This document shows, piece after piece, positions 1 through 5,109 of a stretch of 5,873 nucleotides of DNA. The stretch is from assembly GCA_937960725.1 (NCBI GenBank), contig CALGOY010000085.1:1-5873 (forward strand), in the 5' to 3' direction. The notes beneath the pieces were generated by a model that saw nothing but the letters and a program-made list of their open reading frames with translations, had not been told where the DNA came from and made no database searches. How positions within the stretch are numbered: position 1 is the stretch's first letter; each line of letters opens with the position of its first letter. Source of the stretch: an uncultured Bacillota bacterium. Its GTDB lineage: Bacteria > Bacillota > Clostridia > Caldicoprobacterales > UBA3941. The position numbers and the translations under genes are program-made.

Positions 1-85
1 CCGTAGTGTATGAATGACCAATATGCAGCTTATCGCTGGGATAATAGATTGGAGTTGTTATGTAAAATGTCTTTTTATCAGCCAT
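1..85 (-). CDS. metG: Methionyl-tRNA synthetase, N-terminal fragment (continues past the left edge)
   Basis: The enzyme charges tRNA-Met with methionine in the cytoplasm. Only the first 28 codons lie in the window. They begin MADKKTFYITTPIYYPSD and run into HIGH at residues 21-24, the class I aminoacyl-tRNA synthetase signature that binds ATP. The KTFYITTPIYYPSDKLHIGHSYTT type of start is characteristic of bacterial MetG. The ATG at 85 is supported by GGAGG at 93-97, seven bases upstream. The gene lies directly behind a T-box leader whose specifier reads ATG (Met), which supports the identification independently. The rest of the protein, including the KMSKS loop and any C-terminal tRNA-binding domain, cannot be judged from this window. 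Confidence 0.95.
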   Translation of the reverse strand, partial: MADKKTFYITTPIYYPSDKLHIGHSYTT

Positions 86-112
86 TTTTCATCCTCCCTT
101 CGATAATATAGC

Positions 113-142
113 AAAACCCCTCATCCATATAGGGACGAGGGG
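113..142 (-). terminator. T-box leader terminator before metG
   Basis: On the minus strand CCCCTCGTCC (133-142) pairs with GGATGAGGGG (117-126). This gives a ten-pair stem with one G-T wobble, a six-base loop (CTATAT) and a TTTT run at 113-116. The 5' arm overlaps the region that pairs with the T-box to form the antiterminator, so the two structures exclude each other. The metG start codon is 28 bases further on. Confidence 0.9.
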
Positions 143-370
143 CATTCCTTCGCGGTACCACCCTAATTCGCCTAGGCTTACTGCACCCAGGCCTCTACCG
201 GTGACAATCATCACCTGATTACAATAACGGAATCAACCGTAGCAGCCTACTAGCACTTCAGCTGCTCCGCTCCAGGGCCATCTTCGGCAAAGCTCCCTGC
301 CACCGGCTTTCACCTACCCCGGCTCTCTATTAGACAGTTCCCAATGCCTACTCTTCCCTTCATTGCGTTT
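113..370 (-). promoter_or_regulatory. T-box leader (Met-specific) controlling metG
   Basis: This is a tRNA-sensing riboswitch read on the minus strand. The conserved T-box core TAGGGTGGTACCGCG is at 151-165. Stem I hallmarks are visible upstream: GGGAAGAGTAGG near 349-360 and AGAGAGCCGG followed by GGTGAAAGCCGG around 303-326. In the specifier loop, GAAGATGGCCCTGGAGC aligns with the GAA-N-codon-purine-...-GAGC pattern of known T-boxes and gives ATG at 279-281, the methionine codon. Short hairpins lie between stem I and the T-box core: AGCAGC/GCTGCT, ACGG/CCGT and GGTGA/TCACC. The leader ends in an intrinsic terminator at 113-142 that competes with the antiterminator. Expected behaviour is that uncharged tRNA-Met pairs with ATG and with the T-box bulge, so that metG is transcribed when charged tRNA-Met is scarce. 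The outer boundary near 370 is approximate. Confidence 0.95.
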
Positions 371-393
371 ATACATATCTATATTTTAATATT

Positions 394-422
394 AATATAT
401 TCAATTCTAAAATCTATGTCAA
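394..422 (-). promoter_or_regulatory. Sigma-A promoter of the metG T-box transcript
   Basis: On the minus strand TTGACA (417-422) is followed by a 17-base spacer and TATATT (394-399), a near-perfect vegetative promoter. Transcription should start near 387, about 17 bases before the first T-box stem. The promoter lies only 28 bases past the comB stop codon, so metG need not depend on comB transcription. Confidence 0.85.
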
Positions 423-449
423 GAGTATTTTGCCCATAAATCGGCAAGT

Positions 450-1181
450 TTAATCACGTAAATTTCCAATATTCCTTATAACCCCGTCCTGATATATTGG
501 AACAATAGGGGCTGTATTCATTTTTAGGCAATACTCTATATCTTTCTCATATCCCAGCTCTACTAAGCGGGAATAGTGATAGGTTCCCCTTAAAATTCTC
601 TCCAGGTCGTCCTCATTATTCTCATACAGATAGCGACAAACCATGCCCAAATCATCCAGCTCTAGGCGAATCTCATCCTCTAACTTGCTGATAATGGCTC
701 CCACAGCCAATATATCCTCCAATGAAAAACGCCCATCCGTCCCCGCACAGACCATCGCAGTATCTTCTCCAATTTCCCTGATATAATCGCATACTGCATT
801 TACATTCATAAAGCCGGCAATAATAACTTCCTTAGCGTCGGACGCTTTTCTAATTGCTTTAGTGCCATTGGTAGTGGTAATTATAATTGTCCTTCCCTCA
901 ACTACATCCCGAGTATACTCCCTTGGAGAGTTTGATAGATGGAAACCCTCAATCTTTTGTGCATTACGCTCTCCTCCCAATAGGAAAGCATCCCGCTCAT
1001 AATTTTTCGCAATATTGACTGCTTCTTCAATATCTATCACTGGAATAAATTCCCTGCATCCGTTATGTAGGCCTGTTATAATAGTACTAGTAGCCCTAAG
1101 AACATCCACTACAACAACCATTCGATCTTTTAAATCCTTCTCCCTTGCACTATCCGGAGTAGCATATACATCAATCCTCAT
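450..1181 (-). CDS. comB: 2-phosphosulfolactate phosphatase (ComB family)
   Basis: ComB hydrolyses (R)-2-phospho-3-sulfolactate to (R)-3-sulfolactate and phosphate with Mg2+ (EC 3.1.3.71), the second step of coenzyme M synthesis in methanogens. Bacterial homologues are thought to feed sulfolactate production. The 243-residue length is typical. Family motifs are all present: VDVLRATSTI at 25-34, LGGERNA at 68-74 with GFHLSNSPREYT at 79-90, TTTNGT at 102-107, and CAGTDGRFSLED at 145-156. The ATG at 1181 follows GGGAGG (1187-1192) after a short 5-base gap. No comA or comC partner is in the window. The gene stands alone on its transcript and ends 28 bases before the metG promoter. Only a weak five-pair hairpin (430-447) lies after the stop, so some readthrough into the T-box leader is possible. 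The family call is firm; the physiological role here is inference. Confidence 0.93.
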   Translation of the reverse strand: MRIDVYATPDSAREKDLKDRMVVVVDVLRATSTIITGLHNGCREFIPVIDIEEAVNIAKNYERDAFLLGGERNAQKIEGFHLSNSPREYTRDVVEGRTIIITTTNGTKAIRKASDAKEVIIAGFMNVNAVCDYIREIGEDTAMVCAGTDGRFSLEDILAVGAIISKLEDEIRLELDDLGMVCRYLYENNEDDLERILRGTYHYSRLVELGYEKDIEYCLKMNTAPIVPIYQDGVIRNIGNLRD

Positions 1182-1197
1182 TGTATCCTCCCAACTT

Positions 1198-1226
1198 TTC
1201 TATATATCTATTATTTCTATATATCT
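1198..1226. repeat. Short AT-rich direct repeat in the comB leader
   Basis: TTCTATATATCT occurs at 1198-1209 and again at 1215-1226, 17 bases apart, inside a TA-alternating stretch running to about 1245. It lies between the comB ribosome binding site and the proposed promoter. It is probably low-complexity sequence rather than a defined operator. Confidence 0.4.
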
Positions 1227-1277
1227 GTATATACATATATAAATATCCATTATCCATAAATCCAAGTGTATTTATAT

Positions 1278-1306
1278 ATTCTAACATATATGATACGAAA
1301 TATAAA
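1278..1306 (-). promoter_or_regulatory. Possible comB promoter with extended -10
   Basis: On the minus strand TTTATA (1301-1306) is followed by 17 bases and TAGAAT (1278-1283), with a TG one base before the -10. The -35 matches consensus at four of six positions and the -10 at five of six. The predicted leader to comB is roughly 90 bases and very AT-rich. AT-rich DNA gives chance matches, so the call is tentative. A sporulation sigma factor promoter was not recognised. Confidence 0.4.
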
Positions 1307-1372
1307 GTATAAACTTTGCAGTTAGTTGTGCTTTTTCTCCTCAATAGATTTCACATTTTGATAACAAGTTCA

Positions 1373-1410
1373 TGCTATAATACTATGGATGAAAAAGCCT
1401 ATAGGAGGGG
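1373..1410 (+). promoter_or_regulatory. Extended -10 promoter and ribosome binding site of the decayed two-component operon
   Basis: TG at 1373-1374 precedes TATAAT at 1376-1381, a perfect extended -10 element. No good -35 is seen at the usual distance, although TTGATA occurs at 1358-1363, too close to act as one. AGGAGGGG at 1403-1410 is a strong Shine-Dalgarno sequence five bases before the TTG at 1416 that opens the response regulator remnant. The start signals therefore survive while the coding sequence behind them is broken. Confidence 0.6.
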
Positions 1411-1415
1411 TTGCT

Positions 1416-1525
1416 TTGGCCTATTTGCTTGTCGTAGAAGATGATGCAGCCATCGCCAGCTTCAAATCCCGGTAATATTCATCAGCGCCAAGGACAGCCT
1501 TTCTGATAGGGTAAAAGGTCTCAAG
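1416..1525 (+). pseudogene. Response regulator remnant (receiver domain in two out-of-frame pieces)
   Basis: A TTG start at 1416 opens a 19-codon frame, MAYLLVVEDDAAIASFKSR, that stops at 1473. The VVEDD is the beta-1 strand and acidic pair that opens a receiver domain. In another frame, from about 1463 to 1525, the DNA encodes PVIFISAKDSLSDRVKGL, the beta-4/alpha-4 region of the same kind of receiver, with its conserved Ser/Thr. The roughly 60 residues normally between them, including the phosphorylated Asp, are gone, as are beta-5 with its Lys and the whole DNA-binding output domain. This is best read as an OmpR-type or similar regulator destroyed by an internal deletion with frame change, followed by a second deletion into the kinase gene. 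It can make no working regulator. The subfamily cannot be told from what remains. Confidence 0.75.
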
Positions 1526-1538
1526 TATAGAGAGTATC

Positions 1539-2003
1539 CGTGTTTCAAAGCTATTTGCAGACCTAAAAAACACTATGAAAAATACCCTGCTGAAAAAGAA
1601 TATATCCCTTCATTTTGAAGACAAACTCGGCGAATTATGGGGAGATAAAGTGCTCTTGCTTTCGCTTTTGACAAATCTTGTTGACAATGCTGTGAAAGCA
1701 TCGGAGCCAGAAAGCTCTGTAACAGTTAAGGCCTATATGAAAGAATATCCTGTGCTGGAAGTCATAGATCAAGGAAAAGGGATGAAGCCTGATGAAATCG
1801 ATAAAGTATTTGAACCCTCCTATCGAGTCGATAAATCCCGCTCGCGAAAAGATGGAGGTGTGGGGCTAGGACTAGCATTATGCAATCAAATAGCGGAGCT
1901 TCATGGAGCGAAACTTTCGATCAGCTCAGAAGTAGGTAAAGGAACCAAAGTGACATTATATTTTACAACTTCTTTACAATATCTTGATAAGTCGATTAAA
2001 TAG
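1539..2003 (+). pseudogene. Sensor histidine kinase remnant (ATP-binding half only)
   Basis: The frame is open from 1515, and kinase-like sequence (RVSKLFADLKN) begins near 1539. The first ATG is at 1575 with no ribosome binding site before it. Numbered from that ATG (142 codons), the catalytic ATPase domain looks complete: N box NLVDNA at 34-39, G1 box DQGKGM at 65-70, F box around F79, and G2 box GVGLGL at 95-100. The sensor region, membrane segments, HAMP linker and the dimerisation helix with the phosphorylated His are all missing. The fragment follows a response regulator remnant on the same strand, the usual regulator-kinase order, so one deletion probably removed the 3' part of the regulator and the 5' part of the kinase. 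Gene finders may report 1575-2003 as an intact ATP-binding protein. I consider it a pseudogene, although a residual ATPase fragment cannot be excluded. Confidence 0.75.
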
Positions 2004-2015
2004 CGAATTTATAAT
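1984..2015 (+). promoter_or_regulatory. Weak candidate promoter before the small hypothetical gene
   Basis: A perfect TATAAT is at 2010-2015 and TTGATA at 1984-1989, but the spacer is 20 bases, longer than the usual 16-18. It overlaps the end of the kinase remnant and lies about 40 bases before the AAAGGGG/ATG pair at 2045-2059. It could drive the downstream small gene independently of the decayed operon, but the spacing makes this uncertain. Confidence 0.3.
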
Positions 2016-2199
2016 AAACATGTAATCAAAAGCAAATAAAAAAGAAAGGGGTGCAGATGAAAATTCTTCAACAGAAAGGGAAATCCTATGGATAGGAGTC
2101 GGAATTCCTTCAATAGAAAAATCTTACACAGCAGGAAACGCGAAAGAACTGAAAGAGATAGTTGATCAAGCGTTCGCCGGAGAAGAGGTATATGTCGAT

Positions 2200-2478
2200 A
2201 TGGAAGACTTGGCTGATCTAATTGAGTCTTCCCCTGATGTCCACACATCCATCATAGATCTAGCCAGAATGTCTAAACTAAATGAAAAAGATGCAGAATT
2301 TGCAGTAAAAGAAGAATTAGCAGATGAGAACCAAAAGCTGCTGCAAGTTTTTATGAGCCCCGAGTTTGTAGAAAAGATAATTAAGCAGAAAAACGCTGGA
2401 GAATACAAGTCCTCCATATTCTCCCAAGAGATAGATGGCAAACCGGTGAGAATAATATTAACCGTACAGCCTAAGTAA
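2200..2478 (+). CDS. Small hypothetical protein, probably missing its original N-terminus
   Basis: I do not recognise the family. From the ATG at 2200 it gives a 92-residue soluble, acidic, helix-rich protein (EDLADLIESSPDVHTSIIDL, then LNEKDAEFAVKEELADENQ) ending in a probable beta hairpin (KPVRIILTVQPK). No signal peptide, membrane span or Cys motif is visible. The only purine-rich stretch before this ATG is GGAGAAGAGG (2179-2188), 11 bases away. The frame stays open upstream to 2026 and reads like protein (TAGNAKELKEIVDQAFAGEE) but has no ATG, GTG or TTG there. A well-placed ribosome binding site (AAAGGGG, 2045-2051) with ATG at 2057 lies in another frame that stops after 12 codons. A frameshift near 2090 would join them into about 140 residues. 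It may therefore be a pseudogene like its upstream neighbour. A strong terminator follows 16 bases after the stop. Confidence 0.5.
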   Translation: MEDLADLIESSPDVHTSIIDLARMSKLNEKDAEFAVKEELADENQKLLQVFMSPEFVEKIIKQKNAGEYKSSIFSQEIDGKPVRIILTVQPK

Positions 2479-2494
2479 CAGAGAATATAAAACT

Positions 2495-2535
2495 AAAGAC
2501 GGTTTCCCTGTTCAGCAGAGGAAGCCGTCTTTTTT
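2495..2535 (+). terminator. Strong intrinsic terminator, possibly bidirectional
   Basis: AAAGACGGTTTCC (2495-2507) pairs with GGAAGCCGTCTTT (2520-2532), 13 pairs with one G-T wobble, around a 12-base loop, ending in six T residues (2530-2535). It terminates the plus-strand hypothetical gene. Read from the minus strand, the hairpin is followed by TCTTTAGTTTTAT and lies about 40 bases past the spmB stop, so it may also end the convergent spmAB transcript. Confidence 0.9.
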
Positions 2536-2573
2536 ATGACTACATATTCAAAGTCTAACCTCTCAATACAAGT

Positions 2574-3110
2574 TCACATTCCAAACACGATGCGACAGAT
2601 AATAACAGATGCTATCACCCCTGCTACTTCGGCCACTAAAGCCCCCCACAGGGTATAGCGTATCCTTTTTATCCCCACAGCTCCAAAATAAATAGATAAA
2701 GTATAGAATATGGTTTCCGTCGAGCCCATCATAGTAGAAGCTAGCCTTCCAACAAAGGAATCAGGTCCATAGGTTTTAAACATCTCTGCCAACATACCCG
2801 TAGAAGCGCTCCCGGACATAGGTCTTATTAAAACCAGCGGAATGAGCTCTGCAGGAAGCCCGAATAGATTAGTTATCGGTGTCAATATTTTAATTACCAA
2901 ATCCATAGCCCCCGAAGATCGAAAAATGCCTATAGCTACAAACATGGCTACAAGATAGGGCAATACCCGCCATGCAGTAGCCAGGCCTTCCTTAGCTCCT
3001 TCTATAAAGGCCTCATATACATTTATTCTTTTATAATACCCATATCCTAATACCACAAATATGAAGGTTGGAATCGCCAATACCGAGATGGTCTTTATAA
3101 GTTCCGACAT
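2574..3110 (-). CDS. spmB: Spore maturation protein B
   Basis: SpmB is a multi-spanning membrane protein which, with SpmA, is needed for full dehydration of the spore core in Bacillus and Clostridium; the mechanism is not settled. It carries the Gate (nucleoside-recognition) type of membrane domain. The 178-residue protein matches the family length. It has hydrophobic spans near residues 5-25, 48-63 and 72-95 and at the C-terminus (about 150-176). Family-conserved stretches include RPMSGSAS at 96-103 and MGSTETIFYT at 128-137. The ATG at 3110 lies 12 bases after the spmA stop. Its ribosome binding site (GGGAGAG) directly follows the spmA stop codon, so the two genes are co-transcribed and probably translationally coupled. 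Its 3' end faces the plus-strand hypothetical gene across a shared terminator. Confidence 0.95.
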   Translation of the reverse strand: MSELIKTISVLAIPTFIFVVLGYGYYKRINVYEAFIEGAKEGLATAWRVLPYLVAMFVAIGIFRSSGAMDLVIKILTPITNLFGLPAELIPLVLIRPMSGSASTGMLAEMFKTYGPDSFVGRLASTMMGSTETIFYTLSIYFGAVGIKRIRYTLWGALVAEVAGVIASVIICRIVFGM

Positions 3111-3122
3111 AACATCTCTCCC

Positions 3123-3695
3123 TTACCGCTTAGCCAGTATTTTTGCCGCGATAACTCCAGCAAGAGTAGAGATAGAAGTAGCTACCAGCGCCGTTCCAAT
3201 AATCTCCGTAGGGTTTTTAGAACCTGCTGCGCTTCTAAGGGCTATAACAGTAGTAGGGATCAATTGAACTGATGAAGTGTTTATTATCAAAAACATACAC
3301 ATAGCATGGCTAGCAGTATCTCTGCTTCTATTCAAACTTTGAAGCTCATGCATAGCTTTTATTCCTAAGGGGGTAGCTGCATTTCCTAGCCCCAACATAT
3401 TGGCAATTAAATTCATAGTCATGGCCCCCATGGCAGGGTGCCTCTCCGGAACTTCAGGAAATAGAAATCTCATAATTCCGCCCATTCTTTTAGATACGGC
3501 CTCCACTAGGCCGGACTCCTCTGCTACCTTCATAAGTCCCAACCACAGTGCATATATCCCTATCAGCCCAAAACATAATTCGACAGCATATTTCGCGCTA
3601 TCTATGGCAGACTGGGTAACAGCTTCCAGCTCACCGGTTACAAGCCCCATAAGCAATCCCGCTAAAATCAAAACTATCCATATACCATTTACCAT
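3123..3695 (-). CDS. spmA: Spore maturation protein A
   Basis: SpmA is the partner of SpmB in spore core dehydration and heat resistance, and a membrane protein of the same Gate/nucleoside-recognition fold. The 190-residue length fits the family. The first span starts almost at the N-terminus (IWIVLILAGLLMGLVTG, residues 5-21), a second follows near 40-56, and two more lie in the C-terminal half. The family hallmark NLIANMLGLGNAATPLG sits at 95-111. The ATG at 3695 follows a long G-run (AAAGGGGG, 3708-3715) at 12 bases, wider than usual, but no in-frame alternative start is better. It is the first gene of the spmAB operon and is divergent from abrB. I could not assign a convincing sporulation sigma factor promoter; GCATATG near 3744-3750 is the only suggestive element and has no matching partner. 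Confidence 0.95.
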   Translation of the reverse strand: MVNGIWIVLILAGLLMGLVTGELEAVTQSAIDSAKYAVELCFGLIGIYALWLGLMKVAEESGLVEAVSKRMGGIMRFLFPEVPERHPAMGAMTMNLIANMLGLGNAATPLGIKAMHELQSLNRSRDTASHAMCMFLIINTSSVQLIPTTVIALRSAAGSKNPTEIIGTALVATSISTLAGVIAAKILAKR

Positions 3696-3802
3696 GAATA
3701 CCTGTGTTCCCCCTTTGCCCTATAGCTTCCATCCTTATAAACATATGCTATCCTTCTGTTTCCTAGAACAACCTAATCATTCACAAAAGTTGCAATTCAT
3801 AT

Positions 3803-3878
3803 ATATAGTAAATAATAGAAAAAACTTTAAAAATTTTCCTAATTAAGGGTTGACTTTTATCGAAGTAATTGATAGTAT
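3803..3878 (+). promoter_or_regulatory. abrB promoter with A/T-rich upstream element
   Basis: TTGACT (3850-3855) is followed by a 17-base spacer and TAGTAT (3873-3878), a good sigma-A promoter. A stretch of A and T runs (about 3803-3846) lies immediately upstream and could act as an UP element. The expected start point near 3885 gives a leader of about 40 bases to the abrB ATG. Strength and vegetative character fit a transition-state regulator that is on during growth. Confidence 0.8.
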
Positions 3879-3890
3879 AAAAGTGTATTC

Positions 3891-3910
3891 TTTGTCGAAT
3901 TTTGTAAGAG
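3891..3910 (+). promoter_or_regulatory. Spo0A box(es) just downstream of the abrB start point
   Basis: TTGTCGAA at 3892-3899 is an exact match to the 0A box core. An adjacent weaker copy, TTTGTAAGAG (3901-3910), lies in tandem ten bases later, on the same face of the helix. In B. subtilis, phosphorylated Spo0A represses abrB from tandem boxes just downstream of its start point, and the placement here is the same. A further near-match, TTATCGAA, lies in the promoter spacer at 3857-3864. Binding is inferred from sequence only. Confidence 0.75.
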
Positions 3911-3923
3911 AGGGGGTAGCAAG

Positions 3924-4172
3924 ATGAAGTCAATAGGAATTGTCAGAAAAGTAGACGAGCTTGGTAGAGTAGTTATTCCAATTGAGCTGAGAAGGACATT
4001 AGGTATAGAAGAGAAAGATGCGTTAGAAATATATGTAGATGGGGAACATATTATCCTAAAAAAATACGAGCCTGCATGCATCTTTTGCGATGATGCACGG
4101 GACATTATAACCTATAAAGGAAAGAATATCTGTAAAAACTGTCTAGAAGAACTTAAGCAAGAAAGCTTATAA
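3924..4172 (+). CDS. abrB: AbrB-family transition-state regulator with a four-cysteine C-terminal tail
   Basis: AbrB is a DNA-binding global regulator that holds back post-exponential and sporulation genes during growth. The first ~47 residues (SIGIVRKVDELGRVVIPIEL, then RRTLGIEEKDALEIYVDGEHIILKK) are the swapped-hairpin AbrB/SpoVT DNA-binding domain and nearly match B. subtilis AbrB. The 82-residue protein is shorter than the Bacillus one (about 95), and its C-terminal part differs: C52-x2-C55 and C70-x2-C73, spaced like a small zinc-binding ribbon, replace the Bacillus multimerisation domain. The ATG at 3924 follows AGAGAGGGGG (3907-3916) at seven bases. The gene is monocistronic: own promoter and Spo0A box upstream, own terminator downstream. 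Metal binding and target genes are inference. A Spo0A-repressed transition-state role is likely from the context. Confidence 0.95.
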   Translation: MKSIGIVRKVDELGRVVIPIELRRTLGIEEKDALEIYVDGEHIILKKYEPACIFCDDARDIITYKGKNICKNCLEELKQESL

Positions 4173-4206
4173 AACATCTATCTGTCATCATAATAACAGT
4201 ATTTGA

Positions 4207-4229
4207 GGTGGCCGGTTGCCGCCTTTTTT
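4207..4229 (+). terminator. abrB terminator
   Basis: GGTGGC (4207-4212) pairs with GCCGCC (4218-4223), six pairs with one wobble, around the loop CGGTT, followed by six T residues (4224-4229). It lies 34 bases after the abrB stop. In the opposite direction the hairpin is followed by TCAAAT rather than a T run, so it should not end the convergent rsmI transcript efficiently. Confidence 0.85.
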
Positions 4230-4241
4230 GCAATATTTAAT

Positions 4242-5108
4242 CTATCTATCCTTATCTAGCGGGATTTCGATACTATGTCTATACACTTCCCTCTTTGGTA
4301 TCTTCCTATCCGCCGCTACCATTTTGATAGCCTCTCTTTTAGATAATCCCGCCTCCATATACCGAATAATATGCTCTTGTATCGTTATTCCTTCGAATGT
4401 TTCATCATGCTCTTCTTTTTTTCGCCCCTCCACAATCAGCACAAACTCGCCCCGGGGAGCAGTGTGGTTGAAATGCTCAATGGCTTTTTCTAAATCAAAT
4501 ATCAATACCTGCTCATGAATTTTTGTCAGCTCCCTCACTACAGCTATCTTTCGATTCCCTAAATATTCAAGTAAATCTTTTAATGTTGCAGACAGATGAT
4601 GAGGGGCCTCATATAAAATAATAGTACGTTCCTCCTCCCCGAGCTTCTGCAGAATATCAGCTCTTTCCCGCTTATCTCGAGGAATAAAACCTTCGAACAC
4701 AAACCTTCTGCTGGGAAAGCCCGACAGGACAAGGGCCGACAGTCCCGCCGTTGGTCCCGGTAAAATAGTCATAGGAATATTCCTCTCCCGGCCCATCCTA
4801 ACCAGTTCCTCTCCCGGATCAGATATACCCGGCATCCCTGCATCCGAAACTAAAGCCACCTTATGCCCCCTGTCCACCAAATCCAAAATACTCTCGGCTT
4901 TATCACGGCCGCTATGCTGATGATAACTTATAAGGGGTTTAGATATTTCAAAATGATTTAACAATTTTAGGGTATGGCGGGTATCCTCCGCTACTATATA
5001 GTCAGCCTCCCTTAGTACCCGAAGCACCCTTAAAGTTATATCCTCAAGGTTTCCTATAGGCGTAGCACACAGGTACAGCATCCCCTTTTTCTCCATCTCC
5101 TGTTTCAC
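4242..5108 (-). CDS. rsmI: 16S rRNA (cytidine1402-2'-O)-methyltransferase RsmI
   Basis: RsmI uses S-adenosylmethionine to 2'-O-methylate C1402 in the decoding centre of 16S rRNA. With the GTG start at 5108 the protein has 288 residues, the usual length. Tetrapyrrole-methylase-fold motifs are all present: YLCATPIGNLEDIT at 12-25, AEDTRHT at 40-46, SDAGMPGISDPG at 88-99 and LPGPTAG at 116-122. A C-terminal helical segment (GLSKREAIKMVAADRKIPKREVY) is typical of the family. Start choice is uncertain. GTG 5108 has AGGAAGG five bases upstream and gives the expected N-terminus. ATG 5147 would add 13 residues not typical of the family. ATG 5096 and ATG 5081 are also possible; 5081 has GGAG nine bases upstream. 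It follows the trmN6-type gene in one transcription unit and converges on abrB. Confidence 0.93.
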   Translation of the reverse strand: MKQEMEKKGMLYLCATPIGNLEDITLRVLRVLREADYIVAEDTRHTLKLLNHFEISKPLISYHQHSGRDKAESILDLVDRGHKVALVSDAGMPGISDPGEELVRMGRERNIPMTILPGPTAGLSALVLSGFPSRRFVFEGFIPRDKRERADILQKLGEEERTIILYEAPHHLSATLKDLLEYLGNRKIAVVRELTKIHEQVLIFDLEKAIEHFNHTAPRGEFVLIVEGRKKEEHDETFEGITIQEHIIRYMEAGLSKREAIKMVAADRKIPKREVYRHSIEIPLDKDR

Positions 5109-5109
5109 A

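Noticed and set aside
430..447. Terminator after comB
   Set aside because: TTGCC/GGCAA gives only five pairs around an eight-base loop, followed by AATACTCTT rather than a T run. It is too weak to list as a terminator.
1015..1242. 75-codon plus-strand frame at the 5' end of comB
   Set aside because: It overlaps the conserved comB N-terminus in antisense and ends in AT-rich low-complexity DNA.
2009..2441. Two minus-strand frames of 79 and 91 codons opposite the small hypothetical gene
   Set aside because: Both lack a ribosome binding site and resemble back-translations of the plus strand. The plus-strand frame ends at a proper terminator, so it is preferred, though its own 5' end is damaged.
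1373..2535. Decayed island as an insertion sequence, toxin-antitoxin pair or defence module
   Set aside because: No transposase fragment, terminal inverted repeats, target duplications or toxin-antitoxin motifs were seen. The fragments are explained by a deleted two-component operon and one unknown gene.
3744..3750. GCATATG upstream of spmA as a sporulation sigma factor promoter element
   Set aside because: No matching second element (CATA-type or GG-A-type) lies at the right distance, so it was not listed as a promoter although spmAB should be sporulation-controlled.
3400..3846. 148-codon plus-strand frame opposite spmA
   Set aside because: It lies antisense to spmA, which has clear family motifs. 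The frame's composition follows the reverse of hydrophobic codons, and no ribosome binding site was seen.
3857..4105. 82-codon minus-strand frame opposite abrB
   Set aside because: It is antisense to the nearly invariant AbrB DNA-binding domain and runs through the abrB promoter and Spo0A box.
4216..4518. 100-codon plus-strand frame opposite rsmI
   Set aside because: It is antisense to the conserved RsmI C-terminal region and begins inside the abrB terminator, so it is a shadow frame.
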